Source: Nitrosospira multiformis
Lineage (GTDB): Bacteria; Pseudomonadota; Gammaproteobacteria; Burkholderiales; Nitrosomonadaceae
Length of the DNA stretch: 64,000 nt
Direction of reading: 5' to 3'
Assembly: GCF_900111585.1 (NCBI RefSeq)
Contig: NZ_FOHI01000001.1
Coordinates: 434,001-498,000 of the forward strand
Of this stretch, positions 1 to 8,399 are shown in pieces. The notes under the pieces were generated by a model. It searched no databases, was not told where the DNA came from, and was given only the letters and a program-made list of their open reading frames with translations. The stretch's first letter is position 1; the number at the start of each line of letters is the position of its first letter. The position numbers were made by a program, and so were the translations under genes.

Positions 1-921
1 AAAATCGGTCATGTCATCGTGGCCGACATTCTGGATGATCATGTCCACATCGATATTTGCATCCGCCACGGGACCAAGAATCTGATAGGCGATACCGGGA
101 CGGTCCGGCACACCCAGCACCGTAATCTTGGCTTCGTCACGATTGAATGCGATGCCTGAAATAATCGCCCGCTCCATGTTTTTTTCTTCCTCGAAAGTGA
201 TGAGGGTACCCTCTCCTTCTTCCTCGAAACTGGAGAGCACCCGCAATTTAACCTTGTATTTACCCGCGAACTCCACGGCGCGGATTTGCAGCACCTTGGA
301 ACCAAGGCTTGCCATTTCAAGCATTTCTTCAAAGGTAACAGTCTTGAGTTTGCGCGCTTCGGGCACAATTCGGGGGTCGGTCGTGTAAACCCCGTCTACA
401 TCCGTATAGATCTGGCATTCATCCGCCTTGAGCGCTGCCGCGAGGGCAACAGCCGTGGTGTCGGAACCGCCTCGGCCCAATGTGGTGATACTGCCTGCCT
501 CATCCACTCCCTGAAAGCCCGCTACTGCCACTACATATCCCGCATCGAGGTCGGCGCGTATTTTGTCCTCATCGATTTTGAGTATGCGCGCCTTGGTATA
601 GGCGCTATCGGTGTGAATGCGCACCTGGGGGCCGGTGTAGCTCTTCGCCTTGATGCCCAGATCCATCAGCGCCATTGATAGCAAAGCGACAGAAACCTGC
701 TCCCCGGTGGAAACCATGACATCCAGTTCCCGGGGATCCGGATGAGCCTGGAATTCCCTGGCCAGCGCAATAAGACGATTTGTCTCTCCGCTCATGGCGG
801 ACACCACGACCACCACCTGATCCCCCCGAGCCTGGAATCTCGCCACTCGGCGGGCGACATTCTTGATGCGCTCCGTGCTGCCCACCGATGTGCCGCCGTA
901 TTTTTGAACGATAAATGTCAC
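1..921 (-). CDS. lysC: Aspartate kinase, partial (C-terminus beyond window)
   Basis: Phosphorylates aspartate, the first step of the lysine, threonine and methionine pathway. The visible 307 residues begin with the kinase signature KYGGTSVG (residues 8-15), then VSTGEQVS and GRGGSDTTAVALA, which form the nucleotide and aspartate sites, and run into an ACT regulatory domain (VLGVPDRPGIAYQILGPV). The reading frame is open to the window edge, so the end of the second ACT domain is missing. The start is a GTG at 921 with AGCAGG a few bases upstream; the protein begins MTFIVQKYGG, as expected for the family. The ACT domain implies allosteric feedback by lysine and/or threonine, which is known for the family and not shown here. 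Confidence 0.95.
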   Translation of the reverse strand, partial: MTFIVQKYGGTSVGSTERIKNVARRVARFQARGDQVVVVVSAMSGETNRLIALAREFQAHPDPRELDVMVSTGEQVSVALLSMALMDLGIKAKSYTGPQVRIHTDSAYTKARILKIDEDKIRADLDAGYVVAVAGFQGVDEAGSITTLGRGGSDTTAVALAAALKADECQIYTDVDGVYTTDPRIVPEARKLKTVTFEEMLEMASLGSKVLQIRAVEFAGKYKVKLRVLSSFEEEGEGTLITFEEEKNMERAIISGIAFNRDEAKITVLGVPDRPGIAYQILGPVADANIDVDMIIQNVGHDDMTDF

Positions 922-1294
922 GATAACCTGCTTAACTGAGAATGGCAAAGCCGTGGGCAAAATGCCACATGTCGGATCAATTTAGGGGTTTAAAGTCCTG
1001 GCATGGATATTGTGTTCGAATTTTACCTTATTACCGGAAAGAAAACCCGAGAACCTTTGCAGAAGCTTTTTTCAGGTTCCGCGATATGCAAAATGATAAA
1101 CGGGAAAACTTCAGGATATTGACGTAGGTCAAATTCAGGGTCTGGAGCCGCTCCATTCAGGGAAAACCTGCTTGATTCAGGGGTTTCTTAATACTTGCAT
1201 AGAATAAAAAAACAAATTAAATTTATGTATGTGCAATACTCCTATAACATAAAAGCGCACCTATTCTAACTACATAACCTGTCGAGATGCCCCC
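922..1294. other. Intergenic region between lysC and an XRE regulator
   Basis: 373 bases without a convincing gene. The half next to the downstream gene is AT-rich and should carry the promoters of the two divergent genes. A TTGCAT at about 1195 could be a -35 box, but no good -10 was found at the right distance. No RNA gene or repeat was recognised. Confidence 0.5.
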
Positions 1295-1582
1295 ATGAAA
1301 CTCTTCGAAGAAATATCCAATCCTCGTGAAATTCGACGCAAACTGGGTCTCAATCAGCATGATTTCTGGAGCAAGGTCGGTGTCACCCAAAGCGGCGGCT
1401 CCCGTTATGAGAGTGGACGAAATATGCCCAGACCGGTAAGGGAACTGGTACGGCTGGTGCATATCGAGCACATCGATCTTTCCAAGATCAAGAAAGACGA
1501 TCTGGCTGTTGCAGCCTTACTGAAAAGCAAGGATCCTGAACTGTACAAGAGTCTGAAGAAAGCCTCCAAGGCCAAGCAGTAG
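1295..1582 (+). CDS. Small HTH (XRE/Cro-C1-like) DNA-binding protein
   Basis: A 95-residue protein. Residues about 10-45 (REIRRKLGLNQHDFWSKVGV, then a TQSGGSRYESGR segment) fit a Cro/C1-type helix-turn-helix in which GVTQSGGSRYE occupies the recognition helix. The C-terminal half is short, charged and lysine-rich. There is no partner domain and no toxin gene next to it, so it is a stand-alone regulator of unknown target. It lies alone between two minus-strand genes with a fairly long AT-rich leader. The DNA-binding role comes from family resemblance. Confidence 0.75.
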   Translation: MKLFEEISNPREIRRKLGLNQHDFWSKVGVTQSGGSRYESGRNMPRPVRELVRLVHIEHIDLSKIKKDDLAVAALLKSKDPELYKSLKKASKAKQ

Positions 1583-1654
1583 GGGCAATACCGGAAACCT
1601 GTCCGGATTACTGCTCAAGCTTCATCGGAGAATCAGGAAGGAGAAAAATTCAAG

Positions 1655-2458
1655 CTATGGATTCAGCTTTACAGCGAGTCCCCGGCGTCTTATTTGTTCC
1701 GAAAATGCCTCCATCCACTCCTGCCTGATCTTCGTGAGCCGCGATGCTTCCGGCTGCAAGGATGGACGCGCAAGACCGTACAGAAGCACACCTTCGAGTA
1801 CCCCCCCCTCGCTCAGAAATTCCTCGATAAATCTCAGATACGCTTCAGATTCATTTCTGGAAGGTGGCATCCCGTCGATCTGAAATACGCAGGTCTGCAA
1901 CCATGTAGGGCACAGGGATGCAGACAGTTGCAGATTCCTGCGCATCTTTTTCAAACTCATGCGCGTATTATTGATCAGTTGCCTTCCCTCGCGGGTAACA
2001 CTGTCCAGCTTGAACCATACTTCGCCATTGAGCGTTGCCATCCGGCTCAACCCGCGCTGAACATTGTCCCGATCTATCAGACTGCCATTTGTGATCAATA
2101 CCAGCTTAAGCGCTTCGGGCAGATCGAAATCGGCTTTTACCCGTCCGAGCAGTTCGATGACTTGCTCGAATTCCCCGGCGCTGGTCGACTCGCCATTGCC
2201 GGATAAAGCGATATCATGGAGATGCCTTGCCTCAGCAGGTACCTGTCTTTCCATGAAATCGCCATATACGATTTCGCGCAACAAAGTCCGCAACTCGACT
2301 TCAAGTTTTTCCAGGTCAATCGCGGGCGCAGTGCCGCGCGATAGATTCGGCACTTGGCAGTAGATGCAACGCCAGTTACATGCATTGTTCGGATTAAGAT
2401 TGATTCCGATCGACACACCCCCGGCACGGCGCGAAATAACGGGATAAACATAGGTCAT
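1655..2458 (-). CDS. Radical SAM Fe-S oxidoreductase (COG0731-like)
   Basis: A 267-residue radical SAM protein. Near the N-terminus the motif CNWRCIYC supplies the CX3CX2C cluster ligands (Cys27, Cys31, Cys34 counted from the chosen start). SGNGESTS and LVLITNGSLI match the later SAM-barrel strands. The frame stays open upstream to 2587 but would then overlap the start of the divergent queD. The ATG at 2458 (MTYVYPVISRR) leaves a 73-base divergent promoter region and places the cluster motif at the usual distance, so I chose it. The substrate is unknown. The neighbourhood of queD suggests, but does not show, a link to modified-nucleoside or deazapurine metabolism. Confidence 0.8.
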   Translation of the reverse strand: MTYVYPVISRRAGGVSIGINLNPNNACNWRCIYCQVPNLSRGTAPAIDLEKLEVELRTLLREIVYGDFMERQVPAEARHLHDIALSGNGESTSAGEFEQVIELLGRVKADFDLPEALKLVLITNGSLIDRDNVQRGLSRMATLNGEVWFKLDSVTREGRQLINNTRMSLKKMRRNLQLSASLCPTWLQTCVFQIDGMPPSRNESEAYLRFIEEFLSEGGVLEGVLLYGLARPSLQPEASRLTKIRQEWMEAFSEQIRRRGLAVKLNP

Positions 2459-2531
2459 CCCGGCTATATCGCGGCTATGATCTGCTACATCCAATCGTTT
2501 GGAAATTTGCTGCAATGCTACAATCCCGATA

Positions 2532-2981
2532 ATGTTAATTACACGCAGGCTGGAATTCGACGCCGGCCACCGTATACCTTCCCACAAGAGTCAGTGCCGG
2601 CATCTGCACGGCCATCGTTACGCCATAGAAATTACCCTGTCAGGCGAAATTATCACTGAACCCGGCATCTCCGAGCAAGGCATGGTCATGGATTATTCAG
2701 AGGTCAAACGCATTGCGAAAGAAGTGCTGGTGGATAAATGGGACCATGCGTTCCTTGCCTATGCGGAAGACCACAAGTTGCTGGAATTCCTCCAATCCCT
2801 CGAAGACCACAAAACCGTGGTGCTGGATACGCCCCCCACGGCGGAAAACCTGGCTCTGACCGCTTTCCACATACTCGATGAAGCATATCAGGATCGTTAT
2901 GGCAATCATCTCAGGCTGGAGCAAGTGCGCCTGTTCGAAACTCCCAATTGCTGGGCGGATGCGGTGCGAGGACAACTTTGA
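2532..2981 (+). CDS. queD: 6-carboxy-5,6,7,8-tetrahydropterin synthase
   Basis: A 149-residue QueD/PTPS-family enzyme. It converts dihydroneopterin triphosphate to 6-carboxytetrahydropterin in queuosine synthesis. His13, His26 and His28 (in AGHR and HLHGH) are the zinc ligands, and Cys22 in SQCRHLHGH is the catalytic cysteine that separates QueD from eukaryotic PTPS. The ATG at 2532 (MLITRRLEFDAGHR) fits the family N-terminus better than the in-frame ATG at 2499. It is divergent from the radical SAM gene. No queC or queE is visible in the window. Confidence 0.92.
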   Translation: MLITRRLEFDAGHRIPSHKSQCRHLHGHRYAIEITLSGEIITEPGISEQGMVMDYSEVKRIAKEVLVDKWDHAFLAYAEDHKLLEFLQSLEDHKTVVLDTPPTAENLALTAFHILDEAYQDRYGNHLRLEQVRLFETPNCWADAVRGQL

Positions 2982-3165
2982 TTGTCCCTCTCACCCATAT
3001 CCCCTGTTTGATGATCGATCACAACATGGAAGTAACCGGAACAGGCATTCATGAAATCAAGAGGATTGAGACTACCTGTTTTGAAGGTTAGGAATCTTCT
3101 CTTCGTTGCAACCGCACATGCTTTTTTTGCTAACATGACATCGCGAGTAACCACTGAGGATTGAA

Positions 3166-3642
3166 ATGCTGAATCAACCCGTTCCCGATTTTGAACTTCC
3201 TTCGACCAGTAATAAGACATTTCGTTTATCCGCAGCCCGTGAAAAAAACCTGGTCATCTATTTCTATCCAAAGGACGATACGCCGGGATGCACCACCGAG
3301 GGCCAGGAATTCCGGGATGCTTACACCGAATTTACCGCTGCCGATTGCGACATAGTGGGTATTTCGCGTGACAACATCAAGTCTCACGAGAAATTCAAGG
3401 CAAAAATGAATTTTCCGTTCGAGTTGCTGAGCGACACGGACGAGACGGTTTGCAACCTGTTCGGTGTGATGAAGATGAAAAATATGTACGGCAAGCAGGT
3501 CCGCGGCATCGACCGGAGCACATTCGTGGTCGATACGAAAGGGATACTCCGCCGCGAATGGCGAAGTGTCAAAGTAACCGGACATGTCCAGGAAGTCCTG
3601 GAGTTTGTGAAAACCCTGGCCAGCGAGAATCATGAATCCTAG
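3166..3642 (+). CDS. bcp: Thioredoxin-dependent peroxiredoxin, Bcp/PrxQ type
   Basis: A 158-residue peroxiredoxin that reduces hydrogen peroxide and organic peroxides. The peroxidatic site PKDDTPGCTTEG (Cys42, with Pro35 and Thr39) is intact. The resolving cysteine that E. coli-type Bcp carries five residues later is absent (Gln47 here). The other cysteines are at residue 60 and in ETVCNLFG, so it may work as a 1-Cys enzyme or use an atypical resolving cysteine. GAGG precedes the ATG. Its last 11 bases overlap the next gene, so the two are probably co-transcribed. Confidence 0.92.
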   Translation: MLNQPVPDFELPSTSNKTFRLSAAREKNLVIYFYPKDDTPGCTTEGQEFRDAYTEFTAADCDIVGISRDNIKSHEKFKAKMNFPFELLSDTDETVCNLFGVMKMKNMYGKQVRGIDRSTFVVDTKGILRREWRSVKVTGHVQEVLEFVKTLASENHES

Positions 3643-5083
3643 AAAGCCCGGTTCTTCCACGGCTTCCAAATCATCTGCTTCCATCGCTCCGGTCACCCGT
3701 CTGATGCCCAAGCTGTTCGTGCTCGACAGCAACGTGCTGATGCATGACCCTATCAGCTTGTTCCGCTTTCAGGAGCATGACATCTATATCACGATGACAA
3801 CCCTCGAGGAACTCGACAACAACAAGAAAGGGATGTCGGAGGTTGCCCGCAATGCACGTCAAACAAGCCGTTTTCTGGATGAAATCGTCAGCAGCGCGAT
3901 AACCGATATTGACGAAGGCATTCCTTTACAGTCGCATGGCACCAAGAATGCAACCGGCCGGCTGTTCCTCCAGACGCAGGCGATCACGAACGTCTTGCCG
4001 GTATATCTGGCAAGCGGGAGCGCGGACAACCAGATTATCGGAGCAGTCAAGTTTTTGCACGATACCCACCAGAACCGCGTTGTCACACTGGTTTCCAAAG
4101 ACATCAACATGCGCATCAAGGCGCGGGCTTTGGGGCTGGCGGCCGAGGATTATTTCAATGACAAGGTTCTGGAAGACACTGATGTTCTCTTTTCAGGCAT
4201 CCAGGAACTGCCAGAGGATTTCTGGGATGAACACGGCAAGGACATGGAGTCCTGGCAGCAGTCGGGGCAGACATTTTATCGTGTGAGCGGCCCCCTTGCC
4301 GGCGGCTTTGTAATCAATCAATTCGTTTATCTGGAGCATGACAAACCGTTTTACGCGCAGGTCAAGGAGGCTAGCGGAAGAACAGCCGTTCTGCAGACGC
4401 TGAAAGATTATACTCATCAAAAGAACAATGTATGGGGCATCACGGCGCGGAATCGCGAGCAGAATTTCGCGTTCAATCTGCTGATGAACCCGGAAGTAGA
4501 TTTTGTCACCCTGCTGGGACAGGCAGGTACCGGCAAGACGTTGCTTACGCTGGCAGCAGGTCTGATGCAGACACTGGAGCACAAGGTCTATTCCGAAATC
4601 ATCATGACGCGCGTGACAGTGCCGGTGGGTGAGGATATCGGATTTCTGCCCGGAACCGAGGAAGAAAAGATGACTCCCTGGATGGGTGCGCTGGAAGACA
4701 ACCTGGACGTGCTTAACAAGACGGATACCAGCGCCGGAGAATGGGGGCGAGCAGCGACACTCGATCTGATTCGCTCCCGCATCAGGATAAAATCGCTCAA
4801 CTTCATGCGGGGGCGCACTTTCATCAACAAGTTCCTGATAATCGACGAAGCGCAGAACCTGACACCCAAGCAGATGAAAACACTTATTACCCGTGCCGGC
4901 CCCGCCACAAAGGTCGTGTGCCTGGGTAACATCGCGCAGATCGATACGCCCTATTTGTCGGAGGGAAGCTCAGGGCTGACCTACGTGGTGGATCGGTTCA
5001 AGGGATGGAATCACAGCGGCCACGTCACGCTGCAACGCGGCGAGCGTTCCAGGCTGGCGGATTATGCGACAGAGATACTGTAA
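3632..5083 (+). CDS. PIN-domain / PhoH-type ATPase
   Basis: A 483-residue PhoH2-like protein. An N-terminal PIN ribonuclease-fold domain (KLFVLDSNVLMHDP, TMTTLEELDNNKKG, acidic residues present) is fused to a C-terminal PhoH ATPase. Walker A is GQAGTGKT (residues 296-303) and Walker B is FLIIDEAQ (401-408). Relatives of this architecture act as RNA helicase/RNase proteins; the cellular role is not settled. It overlaps bcp by 11 bases. A start at the internal ATG of MPKLFVLDSN is possible. Confidence 0.9.
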   Translation: MNPRKPGSSTASKSSASIAPVTRLMPKLFVLDSNVLMHDPISLFRFQEHDIYITMTTLEELDNNKKGMSEVARNARQTSRFLDEIVSSAITDIDEGIPLQSHGTKNATGRLFLQTQAITNVLPVYLASGSADNQIIGAVKFLHDTHQNRVVTLVSKDINMRIKARALGLAAEDYFNDKVLEDTDVLFSGIQELPEDFWDEHGKDMESWQQSGQTFYRVSGPLAGGFVINQFVYLEHDKPFYAQVKEASGRTAVLQTLKDYTHQKNNVWGITARNREQNFAFNLLMNPEVDFVTLLGQAGTGKTLLTLAAGLMQTLEHKVYSEIIMTRVTVPVGEDIGFLPGTEEEKMTPWMGALEDNLDVLNKTDTSAGEWGRAATLDLIRSRIRIKSLNFMRGRTFINKFLIIDEAQNLTPKQMKTLITRAGPATKVVCLGNIAQIDTPYLSEGSSGLTYVVDRFKGWNHSGHVTLQRGERSRLADYATEIL

Positions 5084-5157
5084 GCGCTATCGCTGACAAG
5101 ACCGCGCACCTTCTCCGCTCTTGGCGGTAGATCGAGCTAGCCGGATAAGTCTTGGTC

Positions 5158-5174
5158 ATCAGGCAAAGCCTGAT
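5158..5174. repeat. Small perfect hairpin between convergent phoH-like gene and dnaB
   Basis: ATCAGGC-AAA-GCCTGAT is a perfect 7-bp stem with a 3-base loop in the 144-base gap between two convergent genes. No T-run follows on either strand, so it is not a classical intrinsic terminator. It may still act as an mRNA 3' end structure. Confidence 0.4.
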
Positions 5175-5227
5175 CTACACTTCCTAAAATTTACCAGACA
5201 ATAGCGAAACATAGTTCGACTGTAGTC

Positions 5228-6640
5228 TTAATAATGACCTGATTTGGCGTAGCTTTCGAATCGGGTATATTCGCCCAGAAAAGTCAGATCGACCTTGCCG
5301 ATCGGTCCATTCCGCTGCTTTCCTATAATGATTTCAGCGATTCCCTTGTCCGGCGTCTCCGGGTTATAGACTTCGTCCCGGTAGATGAAAAGAATCAGAT
5401 CGGCATCCTGTTCGATCGCGCCGGACTCGCGCAGATCGGACATGACCGGACGCTTGTTCGGACGCTGCTCAAGGCTTCGATTCAATTGGGATAACGCGAC
5501 AACGGGCACATGCAGTTCTTTTGCCAGTGCCTTGAGGGAGCGGGATATTTCGGAAATCTCCGTGGCGCGGTTCTCGCCCTGGCTGGCAGCTGACATCAAC
5601 TGGAGATAATCCACCACGATCAAACCCAGTTCCCCATGCTGGCGATGCAGCCGGCGCGCGCGCGCCCTTAATTCCAGTGCATTCAAAGCGGCACTTTCGT
5701 CGATAAAAAGCGGAGCGTCGTTCAGCTTCCCAAGCGCATGCGTCAGGCGGGACCAATCCTCGTCCAGCAGGCGCCCGGTACGCACCTTGTGCTGATCCAG
5801 TTTTCCGACGGAGCCCAGCATACGCATCGCCAGTTGCGCCCCCCCCATTTCCATGCTGAATACCGCTACCGGCTTTTGGAGCGTGAGTGCAACATGCTCG
5901 GCAATATTGAGCGAAAAGGCGGTCTTGCCCATCGATGGCCGGCCCGCAACAATGACAAGATCGCCAGGCTGAAAGCCCGAAGTCTTTTCATCCAGATCAT
6001 GGAAGCCGGTTGCGATTCCGGTAACATCGCTTTGATTATCCTGGTTGTAGAGCGTCTCTATACGCTCCACGACCTCCTTCAGCAGCGGCTGGATATCGAT
6101 AAAACCCTGCTTGCCCCGCGCACCCGCCTCGGCAATTTCAAAAACCTTGGCCTCGGCTTCATCCAGCAGCGCGGCGGCTGAACGCCCAGCAGGGTTGTAT
6201 GCCGAATCCGTGATGTCGGTCCCCACTTGGGCAAGCTTGCGCATGATTGCCCGTTCGCGCACGATTTCCGCATAGCGTCGGATATTTGCAGCCGAAGGCG
6301 TGTTCTGTACGAGGACCCCGACGTAAGCGAGCCCGCCAACCCCCTGCAATTCCGCGGATATTTCAAGTGATTCCGCTACCGTGATGACATCGGCCGGTTT
6401 GCTATGCTCGACCAGTTTGCAGATATGGCGGTAGATGAGCCTGTGATCCTGCCGGTAGAAGTCATCTTCCGTGATCACGTCCGCTACCTTATCCCATGCG
6501 TGGTTGTCCAGCATCAATCCGCCCAGTACCGATTGCTCTGCTTCAACCGAGTGCGGTGGCAATTTGTATGATTCGAGTAATTGCTCGTTTGAAACTGCCG
6601 TTACAAATTGAGGCATGGAGTTACGTGGCGTTACAGGCAT
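5228..6640 (-). CDS. dnaB: Replicative DNA helicase
   Basis: A 470-residue hexameric helicase that unwinds DNA at the replication fork and loads primase. The N-terminal primase-interacting domain (about residues 25-170) is followed by a RecA-like core with Walker A GRPSMGKT (233-240) and a Walker B region LGLIVVDYLQLM. The length is normal. It lies downstream of rpsF-priB-rpsR-rplI. A hairpin between rplI and dnaB suggests partial termination or an own promoter. No clear SD sequence precedes the ATG at 6640; ATG at 6616 is an alternative. Confidence 0.97.
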   Translation of the reverse strand: MPVTPRNSMPQFVTAVSNEQLLESYKLPPHSVEAEQSVLGGLMLDNHAWDKVADVITEDDFYRQDHRLIYRHICKLVEHSKPADVITVAESLEISAELQGVGGLAYVGVLVQNTPSAANIRRYAEIVRERAIMRKLAQVGTDITDSAYNPAGRSAAALLDEAEAKVFEIAEAGARGKQGFIDIQPLLKEVVERIETLYNQDNQSDVTGIATGFHDLDEKTSGFQPGDLVIVAGRPSMGKTAFSLNIAEHVALTLQKPVAVFSMEMGGAQLAMRMLGSVGKLDQHKVRTGRLLDEDWSRLTHALGKLNDAPLFIDESAALNALELRARARRLHRQHGELGLIVVDYLQLMSAASQGENRATEISEISRSLKALAKELHVPVVALSQLNRSLEQRPNKRPVMSDLRESGAIEQDADLILFIYRDEVYNPETPDKGIAEIIIGKQRNGPIGKVDLTFLGEYTRFESYAKSGHY

Positions 6641-6678
6641 ATCTGGATTTTAACACTGGTTGCAATGAGCCAGAAATC

Positions 6679-6705
6679 AAAAAGGGCTGTTGCCAGCCCC
6701 TTTTG
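6679..6705 (-). terminator. Terminator-like hairpin between rplI and dnaB
   Basis: Read on the minus strand, AAAAGGGGCT and AGCCCTTTTT flank a short loop and end in a T-run, about 25 bases after the rplI stop. One base is unpaired in the stem. It would lower read-through from the ribosomal genes into dnaB. Confidence 0.65.
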
Positions 6706-6727
6706 AAAATGAAAAAACAGAACCTTT

Positions 6728-7183
6728 TCAGGAGACCGATTCACCCAGAACAGATACGACGATATGCGCAGCCACATCGGTATGCAGCACGACGGTTACC
6801 GGGTGATCGCCCACCTGCTTCAATGAGCCCTGAGGCATTCGTATCATGGATCTTTCAACTTCAAAACCCTGGGCCTTTAGCGCATCTTCGATATCCGCAT
6901 TGGTAACTGAACCGAACAGCTTGCCGTCCACACCTGCCTTTTGAGTGACCTGCAGCATCAATCCTTCCAGCTTGGCAGCACGAGCCTGTGCCGCTGCGAG
7001 GATATCCGCCTGGGTTTTCTCCAGTTCTGCACGCTTTGCCTCGAACTCGGCAATGGCCGCCTGGGTAGCGCGCTTTGCCTTGCCCTGCGGGATAAGGAAA
7101 TTCCGTGCGTAACCATTTTTAACCTTTACAACATCGCCCAATTGGCCCAGGTTGACAACTTTCTCCATCAGTATGATCTGCAT
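6728..7183 (-). CDS. rplI: 50S ribosomal protein L9
   Basis: 151 residues, the usual L9 length. The N-terminal rRNA-binding domain [19 protein letters not shown] with [13 protein letters not shown] is followed by a long charged connecting helix and the C-terminal domain. GAGGAG lies eight bases before the ATG. It is the fourth gene of the rpsF-priB-rpsR-rplI operon, 11 bases after rpsR. Confidence 0.97.
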   Translation of the reverse strand: MQIILMEKVVNLGQLGDVVKVKNGYARNFLIPQGKAKRATQAAIAEFEAKRAELEKTQADILAAAQARAAKLEGLMLQVTQKAGVDGKLFGSVTNADIEDALKAQGFEVERSMIRMPQGSLKQVGDHPVTVVLHTDVAAHIVVSVLGESVS

Positions 7184-7194
7184 ATCAACTCTCC

Positions 7195-7479
7195 TCAGTG
7201 CAAATCAGTATAAGGAAGCAATGCCAGAAAGCGGGCGCGCTCCACGGCAGTACTCAGTTGACGCTGATACCTGGACTTCGTCCCCGTTATGCGCGCCGGA
7301 ATGATCTTGCCGTTCTCGTTGATGAAATCCTTCAATAACTCGGTGTCCTTGTAATCGACTGTTTTGATGCCTTCCGCAGTAAAACGACAGAATTTCCTGC
7401 GTTTGAATAAAGGGCGGTTGGCCTTCTTGTCCTTGTCCTTGTCCTTGCCATCCTTACGTTTAGAAAAAAAACGAGCCAT
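7195..7479 (-). CDS. rpsR: 30S ribosomal protein S18
   Basis: 94 residues. The conserved S18 core ([16 protein letters not shown], then [13 protein letters not shown]) is complete. The N-terminus is extended by a run of Lys/Asp pairs ([14 protein letters not shown]), longer and more charged than in E. coli S18. S18 pairs with S6 on the platform of the small subunit. It sits between priB and rplI, and AGGA precedes the ATG. Confidence 0.97.
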   Translation of the reverse strand: MARFFSKRKDGKDKDKDKKANRPLFKRRKFCRFTAEGIKTVDYKDTELLKDFINENGKIIPARITGTKSRYQRQLSTAVERARFLALLPYTDLH

Positions 7480-7517
7480 AATTTTTCCTGTCTATTCCTG
7501 TCTATAAATGAGATCCA

Positions 7518-7814
7518 TTAGATAGGATCGATCCGGTTTACATGCAGCGCCAACTGCAAACTCACGCGGCTTTTTCTTGCAAGAAACCCGGCGAGCTTTA
7601 CTGTCGCCCCTGGAACCAGGCCTGCAACAGTTTCGGCCATTTGCGCCAAGGCTACGGCAGAAACTTCACACTCCACCTGCCTGGGCTTCCCCGCCTCGAT
7701 TTGGCGAGAAACGTGTCTGATCTTGAGTTCGACTACTGCCACTCCCGCCGGGCTATAACGCAAGCTGCCGATTTCCGTAATCGTTCCGCAAATTTCAGTC
7801 CGATTGCAATCCAA
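7518..7814 (-). CDS. priB: Primosomal replication protein N (PriB)
   Basis: A 98-residue single OB-fold protein, related to SSB, that stimulates PriA in replication restart. The core is TEICGTITEIGSLRYSPAGV and VVELKIRHVSRQ. Its place between rpsF and rpsR is diagnostic of priB in beta- and gammaproteobacteria. The only suitable start is a TTG at 7814, 12 bases after the rpsF stop. The rare start may keep its level low compared with the flanking ribosomal proteins (inference). Confidence 0.93.
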   Translation of the reverse strand: MDCNRTEICGTITEIGSLRYSPAGVAVVELKIRHVSRQIEAGKPRQVECEVSAVALAQMAETVAGLVPGATVKLAGFLARKSRVSLQLALHVNRIDPI

Positions 7815-7826
7815 TGACTTAGCAGC

Positions 7827-8204
7827 CTAGGTCGCAAGCGTTGTTTCCTTGGCTTCCTCTGCGGGCTGCGGAGCGGGTTTGGCCTTCTCTTCGCGCATCA
7901 TGGGCGACGGTGCGGTAATCGGCTCATCCATTTTGATGGTGAGGTGGCGCAATATGGCGTCATTGAATTTGAATGCGTGCTCCAGCTCGTCCAGCGTTTC
8001 CTGATCACATTCAATGTTCATGAGCACATAATGCGCCTTGTGAACCTTCTGGATCAGGTACGCGAGCTGGCGCCGTCCCCAATCTTCCAGGCGATGCACC
8101 TGCCCGTTTCTGGCGGTTACGATGCTGCGATACCGCTCGATCATTGCGGATACCTGCTCGCTTTGATCGGGATGAACAATGAATACAATTTCGTAATGTC
8201 GCAT
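7827..8204 (-). CDS. rpsF: 30S ribosomal protein S6
   Basis: 125 residues. It begins [18 protein letters not shown] and carries [12 protein letters not shown] and HYVLMNIEC, all typical of S6. A proline/alanine/lysine-rich tail of about 25 residues follows the fold. AAGGAG precedes the ATG. It is the first gene of the operon, and a strong promoter lies about 80 bases upstream. The S6:S18 complex represses this operon through the mRNA leader in many bacteria. Confidence 0.97.
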   Translation of the reverse strand: MRHYEIVFIVHPDQSEQVSAMIERYRSIVTARNGQVHRLEDWGRRQLAYLIQKVHKAHYVLMNIECDQETLDELEHAFKFNDAILRHLTIKMDEPITAPSPMMREEKAKPAPQPAEEAKETTLAT

Positions 8205-8279
8205 GCAGTCTCCTTATGGGTAAAGCCTCCAGTGATGCGGGCACGGTGAGGCAAGGTCGAATGTTTCAAAGAGGCCGGT

Positions 8280-8308
8280 ACTATACTCAACCCGCTGGAA
8301 AATATCAA
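8280..8308 (-). promoter_or_regulatory. Sigma-70 promoter of the rpsF-priB-rpsR-rplI operon
   Basis: On the minus strand TTGATA (8308-8303) and TATAGT (8285-8280) are separated by exactly 17 bases. This is close to consensus, and it leaves a leader of roughly 70 bases before rpsF. Confidence 0.75.
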
Positions 8309-8337
8309 TTTTAATCGGGGTTATAGGAGGGCAGTTA

Positions 8338-8399
8338 ACACTTGTTTCGGGGTCGCGAGCTGCGATGAAAAAGCGTGGGGCAGGGCGCGAAACAAGTGT
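8338..8399. repeat. 12-bp perfect inverted repeat downstream of rlmB
   Basis: ACACTTGTTTCG (8338-8349) and its exact reverse complement (8388-8399) enclose 38 bases. The right arm touches the last base of the rlmB stop codon. It lies upstream of the rpsF promoter, so it would be in the 3' end of an rlmB transcript. No T-run follows. Confidence 0.6.
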
